Shown here: piece after piece, positions 24,152 to 32,576 of the stretch
Layout of the letters: each line of letters begins with the position of its first letter
Position numbering within the stretch: the stretch's first letter is position 1
From: Bacteroidota bacterium
GTDB taxonomy: Bacteria > Bacteroidota > Bacteroidia > Chitinophagales > Saprospiraceae
Length of the DNA stretch: 64,000 nt
Direction of reading: 5' to 3'
Assembly: GCA_016124585.1 (NCBI GenBank)
Contig: WGNL01000011.1
Location: 124,001-188,000, forward strand
The notes under the pieces: generated by a model
What the model saw: the letters and a program-made list of their open reading frames with translations, nothing else
What the model was told of the DNA's origin: nothing
The model's database searches: none
Position numbers and translations under genes: made by a program

Positions 24152-25717
24152 ATGAAAAAACTGAACTGGATTCAAATACTCGCCTTTTTCCTGCTGTTCA
24201 AGCTGGCTTTCCATCTGTACCTTAATGGTCAATGGTCGTTTCATCGGGATGGCCTGCTCTACCTTGCGCTCGGTCGGCATCTGGACTGGGGCTATGCTTC
24301 CGTTCCGGCGGGCATCGGGTTTTGGGCATGGCTGAGTGGGGAAGTGCTGGGTGGTGATGTTTGGGTGGTTCGGTTGTTTTCGACACTGTTTGGTACGGGT
24401 ACGGTGCTGCTCACGGGTTTGATGGCCAAGGAAATGTTGCCAAAGAACGAGGAAAATGGCCGATTTTCAGCATTCATCATTGGGTTGGCAGGGCTGGTGT
24501 GTGGGGCCTTCTTGCGGCCTTGTATGTTGTTCCAGCCTGTTGTTTTCGATATATTTTATTGGACTTTGCTGTGTTGGCTTTTCCTTAAATACCTCAATAC
24601 TTCCCGGAATTCATGGCTGTTATGGTTCGGTGTGGCGGCGGGCATCGGTTTGCTCAATAAATACACGGTTTTCATGCTGCTGTTTGCCATGTTGCCGGGA
24701 ATTCTTTTTACCAAAAACCGCCAATTACTCACCAATAAAAACCTATACTTTACTGCTGGATTGGCACTGCTGATATTCTCGCCGAATATAGCTTGGCAAG
24801 TGGCGCATAAATTCCCCGTATTTCGGCATATGAGCGAACTGGCGGCTACGCAATTTACACATGTCTCCATATCCGGCATATTGCTCGACCAATTAACTTT
24901 CTTCGCATCAGCACTGCCTGTATGGTTATGCGGCCTTTATTTTTTATTGTTTAAAAAAGCGGCGGCACCTTGGCGTATATTCGGTTGGATGTATTTAATG
25001 GTATTGGCGGTATTGGTGTTTTTTAATGCAAAAAGCTATTATTCCTTGGGCGCATATCCCGTTTTATTGGCGGCAGGAGCGGCTTATATGGAGCAACTAT
25101 CGCAAAATAAGTACCGCTGGATTCGCTTCGCCATTCCAGCCTTTATGTTGGTCATCGGTGCGATGGGGATGCCCATTTCGTTACCGCTTTTCCCACCAGC
25201 CAAAGAAGCTGAGATGATGAAAAAACTAGCATGGCTGCCTGGTCTGGAAAGCAGCCTACGCTGGGAAGATGGGGAGCAGCACACGCTCCCGCAAGACTTT
25301 GCCGATATGATAGGCTGGGAAGAATTAGGAGAAAAAGTGGGCGAAACCTGGCAGCAAATTCCCGATAAATCCACCGCTGCCATATATGCTGAAAATTATG
25401 GACAGGCGGCGGCCATTGAAAAATTTGGAAAACCATTTAATGTGCCTGATGTCATAAGTTTCAGCGATAATTACCGCTATTGGCTGCCCGACTCATTGCC
25501 GCATGATTTTAAAACCTTGATTTATGTAAACGATGAATTGGGCGATGATATGAACGGCTTTTTTCAGGATATAGAAAAAGTATGGGAACTGGACATGCCG
25601 CTCTCCCGACAGCATGGCAATCAGATTTATATATGCCAGAACCCGACACCTGCATTCTTCAATCGGATAGGTACAGCCATTTCTCAGGCAAAACAGGATA
25701 TGATAATAGATGACTGA
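24152..25717 (+). CDS. GT39/ArnT-like membrane glycosyltransferase
   Basis: 521 residues with about ten predicted transmembrane helices between residues 8 and 350, and a soluble C-terminal domain of about 160 residues. The first loop after helix 1 carries the acidic motif SFHRDGLLYLALGRHLDWGY, as expected for the catalytic Asp of GT-C enzymes of the PMT/ArnT family (GT39). These use a polyprenyl-phosphate sugar donor on the outer face of the inner membrane. The acceptor is unknown. GC content drops in parts of the gene (for example around 24860-25030). The gene ends about 110 bases before a 42-bp repeat array. Confidence 0.85.
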   Translation: MKKLNWIQILAFFLLFKLAFHLYLNGQWSFHRDGLLYLALGRHLDWGYASVPAGIGFWAWLSGEVLGGDVWVVRLFSTLFGTGTVLLTGLMAKEMLPKNEENGRFSAFIIGLAGLVCGAFLRPCMLFQPVVFDIFYWTLLCWLFLKYLNTSRNSWLLWFGVAAGIGLLNKYTVFMLLFAMLPGILFTKNRQLLTNKNLYFTAGLALLIFSPNIAWQVAHKFPVFRHMSELAATQFTHVSISGILLDQLTFFASALPVWLCGLYFLLFKKAAAPWRIFGWMYLMVLAVLVFFNAKSYYSLGAYPVLLAAGAAYMEQLSQNKYRWIRFAIPAFMLVIGAMGMPISLPLFPPAKEAEMMKKLAWLPGLESSLRWEDGEQHTLPQDFADMIGWEELGEKVGETWQQIPDKSTAAIYAENYGQAAAIEKFGKPFNVPDVISFSDNYRYWLPDSLPHDFKTLIYVNDELGDDMNGFFQDIEKVWELDMPLSRQHGNQIYICQNPTPAFFNRIGTAISQAKQDMIIDD

Positions 25718-26200
25718 TATTATAAAACGGTAAACCAATTCGACCCATCAGCAAGAAAATCCTTCCGTAGAGAAATTTTTAAGTAAAGGATGCTCGGCCA
25801 GCCTTTGCCGGAGGCATTGTTAAAGACGAAGATTCGGGCGCTAAACGCCAAGATAAGGGATTTAAGGACGAAGATTCGGTCGCTAAACGCCAAGGTAAGG
25901 GAATTATGGACGAAGATTCGGTCGCTAAACGCCAAGGTAAGGGAATTATGGACGAAGATTCGGGCGCTAAACGAGTAGCTAAGGGAATTAAGGACAATGA
26001 TTCGGGCGCTAAACGGCAAACGAGCAGGATTATGGCAAAAGTTGAAGTTACATCACGGTTTTATTTTTAATTTATTTTTTTAAAAATGTTTTTGGCACTT
26101 AATTTGGTCGCCATTAAATATCGTGCTGAATGGGTTGAATGCAACCAGTGAGTGGTTATTCGTAAGGAATCAAAATTTTATTCACTTCAATATTTTGCAC
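25718..26200. other. Intergenic region holding the 42-bp repeat array
   Basis: Mostly the repeat array at 25825-26034. A 62-codon frame at 25790-25978 runs through it on the plus strand and a 99-codon frame on the minus strand; neither shows a convincing start signal, and both are listed under rejected items. The last 130 bases are AT-rich and lead to the next gene. Confidence 0.6.
25825..26034. repeat. Five 42-bp tandem repeats encoding a 14-residue heptad pattern
   Basis: The word GACGAAGATTCGG (or GACAATGATTCGG) starts at 25825, 25867, 25909, 25951 and 25993, exactly 42 bases apart. Units 2 and 3 are almost identical; the fifth is degenerate. In the plus-strand frame each unit reads TKIRSLNAKVRELW, two perfect heptads with Ile/Val at a and Leu at d. 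The array lies between a glycosyltransferase gene and an unknown gene. Confidence 0.92.
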
Positions 26201-27259
26201 ATGGAATCTCCTAAGAAAAAAAAGCAGAAGAAGGTAAAGCAGTATCCTCGAATGTACCCTTGTACCCAACAAAACATCATCACGTTGGCGGGGCGGGCTT
26301 GGCAGTATTGTCTGGAATTAATCGCAGCCTTCACGGCAGTAAGCCCAAGTATCGATGCGGCCTTCGTGGCAGCGCAGAATGCAAAGGTGGAAGCTGCCGA
26401 TCTACTTCCCAATAATACACAGCGCAAGGATGGGCACGTGTCAGCGCACGTAGAGTTGGTGGAGGCCAACGCAGCCGTGTGCCGGGCCTGGCAAATGCTG
26501 AAGACCTTCATCAAGCGGGCATTCCCCAAGTCGCTTTACAGCATCAAACTGGAAGCCGCTGGCAACCAGTACTACACGGATGCAAAGGGCGGGAAATTTG
26601 ACTTCACGGCAAGCCTCATCACCGATGCAAAGGCGTTCATGACCACTTATGCGACCGAACTGACTGCCGATGGCATCATGTCACCGGATTTCCCCACTGA
26701 ATTCGGGAACTTGGCCACTGCTTTCAGCGCCGAACGGACGGTGTTCCAGAACAAGCTGGAGCAAGCCGGAGCGGGCACTTCGCTCAAGGACAAGGCCATC
26801 CGGGAGAATGTGGAGGAGCCGCTTTCCACCCTGTTCGCACTGGGCAAGCAAATCTATTACAACGACCCGGTCAACCTCAAGAAATTCACCTACGAAGACC
26901 TCATCATGGAGGTGCGGGGCAACGACCCTGCCGGACTCAAAGGGCTTATCATTGACGGAACAAACGGCAAGCCGCTGCTGGGCGTAGAGGCATCCAACGG
27001 TACCGTGTCCATGCTGACCGAAAAAAATGGCAAATACCTGCTGCGCATGGCGAGCGGCCCCCATTCCTTCACCTTCAAAAAAGCAGGCTACGAAGACGTG
27101 GTATTGCTGGACAAGGAAATTAAAGTGGGCACCACGAGCATCTATAACGTAAGCATGGTGGCCATCCCTTCCGAAGCCGCCGCCAACCCGGCGGAGCCTG
27201 ATGCCGGTATGGCGGAACAGGATGGCGCTGGGGAGGATACGCCCCAGCCAACGAATTGA
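26201..27259 (+). CDS. Unknown helical protein with carboxypeptidase-regulatory-like domain
   Basis: 352 residues from the ATG at 26201; a longer frame from 26123 has no support. The N-terminus is very basic (MESPKKKKQKKVKQYPRMYP). Residues 15-245 are mostly helical with Ala-rich stretches and match no family I recognise. Residues about 258-330 look like a carboxypeptidase-regulatory/SusC-plug-type beta sandwich (LKGLIIDGTNGKPLLGVEAS, EKNGKYLLRMASG, FKKAGYEDVVLLD). The Ala/Pro-rich tail ends PQPTN. There is no signal peptide, odd for a regulatory-like domain that is usually extracytoplasmic. It is followed by a strong terminator and stands just before the NACHT gene. Confidence 0.7.
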   Translation: MESPKKKKQKKVKQYPRMYPCTQQNIITLAGRAWQYCLELIAAFTAVSPSIDAAFVAAQNAKVEAADLLPNNTQRKDGHVSAHVELVEANAAVCRAWQMLKTFIKRAFPKSLYSIKLEAAGNQYYTDAKGGKFDFTASLITDAKAFMTTYATELTADGIMSPDFPTEFGNLATAFSAERTVFQNKLEQAGAGTSLKDKAIRENVEEPLSTLFALGKQIYYNDPVNLKKFTYEDLIMEVRGNDPAGLKGLIIDGTNGKPLLGVEASNGTVSMLTEKNGKYLLRMASGPHSFTFKKAGYEDVVLLDKEIKVGTTSIYNVSMVAIPSEAAANPAEPDAGMAEQDGAGEDTPQPTN

Positions 27260-27291
27260 ATTGTTTTCATTTGGTTTTTTAGGGTTAATGA

Positions 27292-27327
27292 GCCGCCGGA
27301 AGGAGACTTCTGGCGGCTTTTTTTTTG
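27292..27327 (+). terminator. Intrinsic terminator after the unknown helical protein
   Basis: Arms 27292-27303 and 27308-27319 pair over 12 bp (one G-T pair) around a GAGA loop, followed by nine T ending at 27327. Confidence 0.9.
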
Positions 27328-27340
27328 TGGTTGAAACTGC

Positions 27341-27399
27341 TTTGTGTCTCCGTGGCTCTGTGTTTTAAATTGAACACGGAGGCATGGAGGCACAGAGGG
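27341..27399. repeat. Imperfect inverted repeat built from CTCTGTGCCTCC-like words
   Basis: Left arm 27341-27365 and right arm 27374-27399 are imperfectly complementary, with an 8-nt AT spacer. Each arm is made of related 8-9 base words (TTTGTGTCTCCGTGG, CTCTGTG). It lies after a terminator and about 60 bases before the NACHT gene, and is one of several such elements in this window. Confidence 0.7.
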
Positions 27400-27461
27400 G
27401 TTTCAGATTTATCAAACCATAATACTATATTTACCCGCACAAAAACAAAACGCCAAACAAC

Positions 27462-29405
27462 GTGCGAAACTTTCTCGGAAAAGCCATCCCGTTCATTGTA
27501 CTCGCCTCATTAGCCATTTTGTTGGCCATGATGCCTGAGCTTTTTGGTGGAGACCTGAAAGATTGGTGTGAGCTAAACCTCGGTGTCAATTGGCGCATCA
27601 TCGTGGTTATCTTCTTCGCACTTATTGTATTGGTGGCCATAAAATACAAACCCGACCTCATCAGCGACCTATTGCCCAATAAAAAGGGCGATAACGCACT
27701 CCCCAAGCCCGAAGACATCTCCGATTTCTACCCCAAAATCAAGGAATACCTCAAAACCCGCTACCAAAGCCGCCTAAACCAAAAGTTAGCGAATCGCCAA
27801 CCTGTGAACTTGCGGCGACTGCCTTCTTTTTATGGAACTTCCGATGAAACTGCAATTACGTATGTACCTTATGGTCCCGGTGAAATTCAAGAAGAAATGG
27901 CGCAAACCTTTCGGGAAGCAAGAGGCCGATTACTGCTGATAGGTGCACGGGGTGCGGGAAAGACTAGTTTGCTTTTGCAATTAGTATTAGACCTCTTAGA
28001 AACGGAAAAAGAAGCGTTGCCTGTTATTGTCAACCTCGCTACTTGGACAAAGGATTATGCTAATTTAGAAGATTGGCTTCGTGAAATATTGCCTGCTGAA
28101 TTGGGGGTGAATAAAGCACTTGCTAAACAAATCTTGTTGGACAATAGCCTTATTTTGTTATTCGATGGTTTGGATGAGGTAAAAGAAGAAAACCGCAAGA
28201 CCTGTTTAGAAGCCATCGGAAGGTATGGCATGGATGCCAAGCGCCGCTTTGTCATCACTTCCCGGATGGAGGAATATAAAATGGTGGAAAAAGATGCGCC
28301 TGTCAACCTGCAAATAGAGGTTGGGCCATTGACGATTGAGCAAGTGGAAAAATCATTGGCAGGGATGGGACATGAGCAGCCGGAGGCGATGCGGCTTTAT
28401 TTTGCTTTACAGCAAGACCCACTTTTACGGGAAGCGGTGCAGACCCCTTTTTATTTGAACGCCATGCAATTGCTGTTTGCCGATGGCAAAACGCTCAAGG
28501 ATTTCTCCTTTACCACCCAAGCCTTGGACGACAGAAAACAGGAAATCGTGGAGCGTTTCGTCGCCGATGTCCTGCACCCCCCCTTCAATCAAGCCAAGGA
28601 TTCCGCCAACGCAAAACGCTGGCTGGGCTTTCTTGCCTCCCGTATGACCCGTAATAACAAGGTGGTGTTTGAATTGGTGGATTTGCAGTATGATTGGTGG
28701 GAATGGGGGAGGTGGCAGCGAGTGGGGGCGGGGGTGGTCTTTGGTCTGGTAATAGGGTTTTCCGTTGGACTAATTTTTGGGCTGGTTCATGGACTAATCT
28801 TTGGGCTAATCTTTGGGCAAGGCGATGGGCTAATAGTTGCGCTGGTCGGTGGGCTGGTACTTGGGCTGGTACTTGGGCTGGTACTTGACTTACCTGAAAT
28901 AAAGACTAAAGAAGAGAGAAAATGGTCATTTAAAATTTATCTTAATATAATTAAGGCTTACTATAAAATATTTCTGGTCTTTGTGCTGGTCGGTGGGTTG
29001 GTCTTTGGTTTGGTCGGTGGGCCGATATTTGTGCTGGTCGGTGGGCCGGTTGGTGGGCTGGTCTTTGTGCTGGTCGAAGGGCTAATGGACATGATAAATA
29101 ATAGCTACACTTCCTTTCTTCAAATCTCCGATCCATTTCAGCGCTTCAAAGCATCATATTGTTCATTCCACTTTTCCATCCTCCAGCACAAGCACCTCTG
29201 CTGGCTGCTGGCCCGGCGGGGGCTGCTGCCCCGCAAGCTCGTACCCTTCCTAAACGAAATGACCGAGTGCCATATCCTCGAATCAGACGGTGCCATCTTC
29301 GACAAAAATGGAAAGATAATCAAATCAGGTGCTACTTGGCGCTTTCGGCACCGCATCCTACAGGAGTATTTTGCGGAGCAATGGAAGGAACCGATTGATA
29401 AATGA
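27462..29405 (+). CDS. Membrane NACHT-domain NTPase with Gly/Leu-rich transmembrane block
   Basis: 647 residues from GTG at 27462. Two N-terminal transmembrane helices (about 8-24 and 44-62) precede a NACHT STAND NTPase domain: Walker A GARGAGKTS (161-169), Walker B LILLFDGLDEV (230-240) and a sensor-like FVITSR (about 263-268). After a helical region, residues 422-475 and 504-541 are strings of GLVFGL/GLVLGL repeats, predicted to form four or more short membrane passes. The C-terminus (FRHRILQEYFAEQW) resembles the winged-helix end of NACHT proteins. Members of this superfamily act in bacterial immunity and signalling; membrane-embedded forms are common in cyanobacteria and actinobacteria. 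A pore-forming or membrane-sensing role is inference. The DNA of the Gly/Leu block includes 12-bp tandem repeats (about 28852-28887). Confidence 0.88.
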   Translation: MRNFLGKAIPFIVLASLAILLAMMPELFGGDLKDWCELNLGVNWRIIVVIFFALIVLVAIKYKPDLISDLLPNKKGDNALPKPEDISDFYPKIKEYLKTRYQSRLNQKLANRQPVNLRRLPSFYGTSDETAITYVPYGPGEIQEEMAQTFREARGRLLLIGARGAGKTSLLLQLVLDLLETEKEALPVIVNLATWTKDYANLEDWLREILPAELGVNKALAKQILLDNSLILLFDGLDEVKEENRKTCLEAIGRYGMDAKRRFVITSRMEEYKMVEKDAPVNLQIEVGPLTIEQVEKSLAGMGHEQPEAMRLYFALQQDPLLREAVQTPFYLNAMQLLFADGKTLKDFSFTTQALDDRKQEIVERFVADVLHPPFNQAKDSANAKRWLGFLASRMTRNNKVVFELVDLQYDWWEWGRWQRVGAGVVFGLVIGFSVGLIFGLVHGLIFGLIFGQGDGLIVALVGGLVLGLVLGLVLDLPEIKTKEERKWSFKIYLNIIKAYYKIFLVFVLVGGLVFGLVGGPIFVLVGGPVGGLVFVLVEGLMDMINNSYTSFLQISDPFQRFKASYCSFHFSILQHKHLCWLLARRGLLPRKLVPFLNEMTECHILESDGAIFDKNGKIIKSGATWRFRHRILQEYFAEQWKEPIDK

Positions 29406-29533
29406 GAATGGGCTGCCCTTCTTTGTCATCGTCGAAGACGACCTGCAACGTCATACGTGACCGCACTTGTGACGCCGCAGTTGGCCTAAGGCCATGACAA
29501 AAGCGACAAGCCATGACAAACACAAAGGGCATA

Positions 29534-29582
29534 ATTCACCGTTCACCGTTCACCGTTCACAATTCACCATTCACCGTTCACC
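29534..29582. repeat. Seven 7-bp repeats (RTTCACM) overlapping the ABC gene stop
   Basis: Seven consecutive 7-mers (attcacc, gttcacc, gttcacc, gttcaca, attcacc, attcacc, gttcacc). The right end runs into the 3' end of the minus-strand ABC exporter gene and supplies its stop codon (TGA, 29573-29571) and last codons. Confidence 0.9.
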
Positions 29583-31397
29583 ATTCCCATTGCTGTCTTC
29601 CATTCGCTGCTTCTCATACTGCTCAAAGTAATACCCCTTGTTTTGCAAAAGCTCGGTGTGCGTTCCTTCCTCCACAATCCGCCCATCGTCCAACACGATG
29701 ATTTTGTCAAATTCCAGCAGGGAGTAAATGCGGTGGGTGATGATGATGGCCGTTTTGTCGGCAATATCGCCGCCGAGGTAGCCGAGGATGCGCTTTTCGG
29801 TATTGGTGTCCACGGCGCTCAGGCAATCGTCGAGAAGGACGATGTCGGGCTTTTTCAGCAGGGCACGGGCGATGCTGACCCGCTGCTTCTGGCCGCCGGA
29901 GAGGGTGACGCCCCGCTCACCGACCACCGTTTCGAAGCCTTCGGGCAGTTCTGCGATTTCATTGTAAATGGCGGCATGTCGAGTGTAAGTTTCCACCTCG
30001 GCCTGTGAGGCATCGGGGCGACCAAAACGGACGTTGTTGCTCACCGAATCGGAAAAAAGGAAAACATCCTGCGGCACGTAGCCTATCCGCTGGCGCAATT
30101 GGTTGAGGTCATGCTGGCGGATGTCCACGCCGTCCACAGTGATTTTTCCTTCGGAAACATCGTAGAGCCGCACCAGCAGGTCGGCGATGGTGGACTTGCC
30201 GCAGCCCGTCCGCCCGATGATGGCCATTTTTTGCCCCGGCAGCAGCTCGAAGCTGATATTGCGAAGCGCCACGATGCCGGTGTCGGGGTAGGTGAAGGAG
30301 ACGGCGTCGAAGACGATTTCGGATTTCGGATTTCGGATTTCGGATTGGGTGGACTGCGCATTGTCAACTGCCAACTTTGGACTTAGAATTTCCGGTTTTA
30401 TGCTCAAAAATTCGTTGATACGTTTTTGCGAAGCGGCGGCTTGTTGAATCAGGGAGCTAATCCAGCCGAGGGAGGTGACAGGCCAGGTGAGCATGTTCAC
30501 GTAGATGATGAACTCGGCGATATTGCCCGTGGTGATGGCGCCTTTGGCGACTTGGAGGCCGCCGACGTAAACGGTGATGATGGTGCTAAGGCCAATCAGT
30601 ACCAACATAGTGGGCTGGAAAAGTGAGTCCACCCGGGCGAGTTTCAGGGACTTATCCATGTAGGCTTGGCTTTCTTCTTGGAAAAAATGGCCCATCGGTT
30701 TTTCCTGCGTATAGCTTTTTACGACCCTAATACCGCTGAAGACTTCTTGCGAAATGCTGGTGAGCTTGGAGAGCTGCTGCTGGATTTTGGTGCTGTTTTT
30801 AGAAATCAAACTGCTGACGTAGTAAATCGAAACGGACAAAATCGGCAGTGGCAGCAGCGACCAGAGCGTGAGCGTAACGTTCACCCGCAGCATGGAAATG
30901 ATGACGAGGGTGAACAATGATGCGAGGTTTAGGCCATACAAAATTGCTGGACCCAGGTACATCCGCACCTTCGAAACATCTTCCATGACCCTTGCCATGA
31001 GGTCGCCGGTGGCGTTTTTTTTGTAAAAAGCAAGATGAAGTTCTTCGTAATGCTGAAAGACCTCTTTCCGGAGGTCGTACTCTATCAGCCTTGACATGAC
31101 GATGATAGTTTGTCGTACTAGGAACAAAAATCCACCCATGAGCAGTGCCAAAACCAATACGATGATGCCAAAATAAAGCAGGGTACGCCCAAGCTGGCTG
31201 TAGACTTCTGATTGCAATTTAAAGCCATCGAAGGTATGGTACAGCGTGATATTATCTACCACGAGGTCAAGCGCTTGGCGAATCATCTGAGGTTGGAGCG
31301 ACTGAAAATAGTTTGAAATGAAGATGAAAAGTATACCCAACAGCAAGCGCTTGCGGTACTTGAAAAAGTATTTATTTAGGTAAAAAAGATGCTGCAT
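29571..31397 (-). CDS. MsbA-like ABC exporter (fused permease and ATPase)
   Basis: 608 residues from the ATG at 31397 (MQHLFYLNKYFFKYRKRLLL); an upstream in-frame ATG at 31466 adds 23 residues read from an inverted repeat and is rejected. Residues 1-310 hold six transmembrane helices of the type I exporter fold. The nucleotide-binding domain (about 355-600) has Walker A GRTGCGKST, Q-loop YVPQDVFLFSDS, signature LSGGQKQR, Walker B DIVLLDDCLSAVD and H-loop ITHR. A half-transporter, so a homodimer or heterodimer. Lipid or drug export is likely; the substrate is not visible. Transcribed opposite to the esterase gene from a shared 240-base region. Confidence 0.93.
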   Translation of the reverse strand: MQHLFYLNKYFFKYRKRLLLGILFIFISNYFQSLQPQMIRQALDLVVDNITLYHTFDGFKLQSEVYSQLGRTLLYFGIIVLVLALLMGGFLFLVRQTIIVMSRLIEYDLRKEVFQHYEELHLAFYKKNATGDLMARVMEDVSKVRMYLGPAILYGLNLASLFTLVIISMLRVNVTLTLWSLLPLPILSVSIYYVSSLISKNSTKIQQQLSKLTSISQEVFSGIRVVKSYTQEKPMGHFFQEESQAYMDKSLKLARVDSLFQPTMLVLIGLSTIITVYVGGLQVAKGAITTGNIAEFIIYVNMLTWPVTSLGWISSLIQQAAASQKRINEFLSIKPEILSPKLAVDNAQSTQSEIRNPKSEIVFDAVSFTYPDTGIVALRNISFELLPGQKMAIIGRTGCGKSTIADLLVRLYDVSEGKITVDGVDIRQHDLNQLRQRIGYVPQDVFLFSDSVSNNVRFGRPDASQAEVETYTRHAAIYNEIAELPEGFETVVGERGVTLSGGQKQRVSIARALLKKPDIVLLDDCLSAVDTNTEKRILGYLGGDIADKTAIIITHRIYSLLEFDKIIVLDDGRIVEEGTHTELLQNKGYYFEQYEKQRMEDSNGNGER

Positions 31398-31409
31398 TTT
31401 TAAAGTTCG

Positions 31410-31534
31410 GCAGTTCGTCAGTGGGCAGTTGGCGGTCTGGTGGCAGTTGTTTAGTTCTTTAGTCAAATTCTGTCATTGGACTTCGAGACTGCTCAACTTC
31501 AAGACTGACTGCCAACTGCCCACTGACTAACTGC
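31410..31534. repeat. 24-bp inverted repeat in the ABC/esterase divergent region
   Basis: Arms 31410-31433 and 31511-31534 are complementary at 23 of 24 positions, 77 bases apart. Each arm is made of the related words GCAGTT, GTCAGT, GGGCAGTT. The right arm (31514-31534) matches 41824-41844 at 19 of 21 positions, so it belongs to a dispersed family. Confidence 0.85.
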
Positions 31535-31543
31535 AAACTAATT

Positions 31544-31573
31544 TTGCAGGGCAAATTTAGGTAAATATCTTTG
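31544..31573 (+). promoter_or_regulatory. Bacteroidota-type promoter (TTTG-N19-TATCTTTG) for the esterase gene
   Basis: TTTG (31543-31546), a 19-base spacer, then TATCTTTG (31566-31573), an exact consensus match. Transcription would start near 31580, giving a leader of about 55-60 nt before the ATG at 31637. Confidence 0.75.
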
Positions 31574-31636
31574 TGCCGTGCGGATTGGCCAGCTGCCAAT
31601 TCGAAACTTACTACTCACACCACAAAACAAAACGAA

Positions 31637-32368
31637 ATGCATCGGGAAATACACCAATGGCACAGTCCCTCCCTCAACAAAAACATGGAAATCGGTATTT
31701 GGGGAAACTATGGTTTTGCTCTGCTCATGTTGCCAACCGCCGCTGCCGACTATTTGGAATACGAGCGTTTCCAGATGATGGACGTGCTATCCAACCAAAT
31801 TAATTCTGGCAAATGCAAGGTGTTTTCCATCAACAGCATCAATTCTGAGAGCTGGTTGAACAACCGGATGCACCCTCGCCACAAGGCTATCCGCCACACA
31901 CAGTTCAACAGCTACGTTTACAACGAGGTAGTACCTTTCATCAAAAGCAAAACCAGCCCTGAGACGCCGATTTATGTGACTGGAGCTTCGCTCGGTGCGC
32001 TGCATTCCGCTAATCTTTATTTTAAACGCCCAGATTTGCTCAGTGGTGTCATCGCCATGAGTGGTATGTATGAGTTGCAGGAGTACACCAACGGATACTA
32101 CGATGAGGATGTTTATTTCAACAGCCCGGTGTCATATTTGCCGAATCTGAACGACGATTATTTTCTGCCTATTTTACGCAACAGGCATCATTGCCACATT
32201 GTGACGGGCAGTGGAGCTTATGAAAATCCAGAAGGTTCCAAAACGCTTTCTGGCATCCTCTCCAGCAAGGGAATCCCCCACGAACTTGACATCTGGGGAC
32301 CTGACATGCGCCATGATTGGCCGACTTGGCGGGCGATGCTGCCGTATTATATTGATAGCAGATTTTAA
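31637..32368 (+). CDS. Esterase-family alpha/beta hydrolase
   Basis: 243 residues from the ATG at 31637; the in-frame start at 31571 overlaps the -7 box of the promoter and is rejected. The nucleophile elbow is YVTGASLGALHS, with Ser in a GxSxG motif. The fold and length fit the putative esterase (EstA/S-formylglutathione-hydrolase-like) family, and the His lies in a C-terminal MRHDWPTW segment as in relatives. No signal peptide, so cytoplasmic. Substrate unknown. Monocistronic, followed by repetitive GTTTC-rich sequence. Confidence 0.85.
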   Translation: MHREIHQWHSPSLNKNMEIGIWGNYGFALLMLPTAAADYLEYERFQMMDVLSNQINSGKCKVFSINSINSESWLNNRMHPRHKAIRHTQFNSYVYNEVVPFIKSKTSPETPIYVTGASLGALHSANLYFKRPDLLSGVIAMSGMYELQEYTNGYYDEDVYFNSPVSYLPNLNDDYFLPILRNRHHCHIVTGSGAYENPEGSKTLSGILSSKGIPHELDIWGPDMRHDWPTWRAMLPYYIDSRF

Positions 32369-32521
32369 GGTTTCGGGTTTTGAAAGGTTTCAGGTTTCAT
32401 TTGGTTTTGGGTTTCAGGGAGGGGTAAGGGTTAAATTAAAATGATTGCATTTTTGCCCGATTTGATAACTAGGTACGCCTTGAAACCCCATGAAACCCGA
32501 AACCCTTGAAACCCGAAACCC
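32369..32521. repeat. GTTTC/GAAAC word repeats in inverted orientation
   Basis: The stretch 32369-32418 is a series of GGTTTCGGG/GGTTTCAGG words. The stretch 32478-32521 is the same series on the other strand (GAAACCCGAAACCC), so the two can fold back on each other. The 17-mer at 32481-32497 (tgaaaccccatgaaacc) recurs exactly at 33017-33033, on the other side of the four-helix-bundle gene. Confidence 0.85.
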
Positions 32522-32576
32522 TCTGACCCCGCTCCGCCGACCCTTTCAAATATAGTTTCACTCAAACTTATTTGAT

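Noticed and set aside
25790-25978. 62-codon plus-strand frame through the 42-bp repeats as a gene
   Set aside because: The coiled-coil pattern is striking, but there is no start signal or flanking support, so I list the repeat and not a CDS.
25720-26019. 99-codon minus-strand frame through the 42-bp repeats
   Set aside because: It exists only because the repeat period is a multiple of three; its product is a monotonous Ser/Phe/Leu repeat with no sensible start region.
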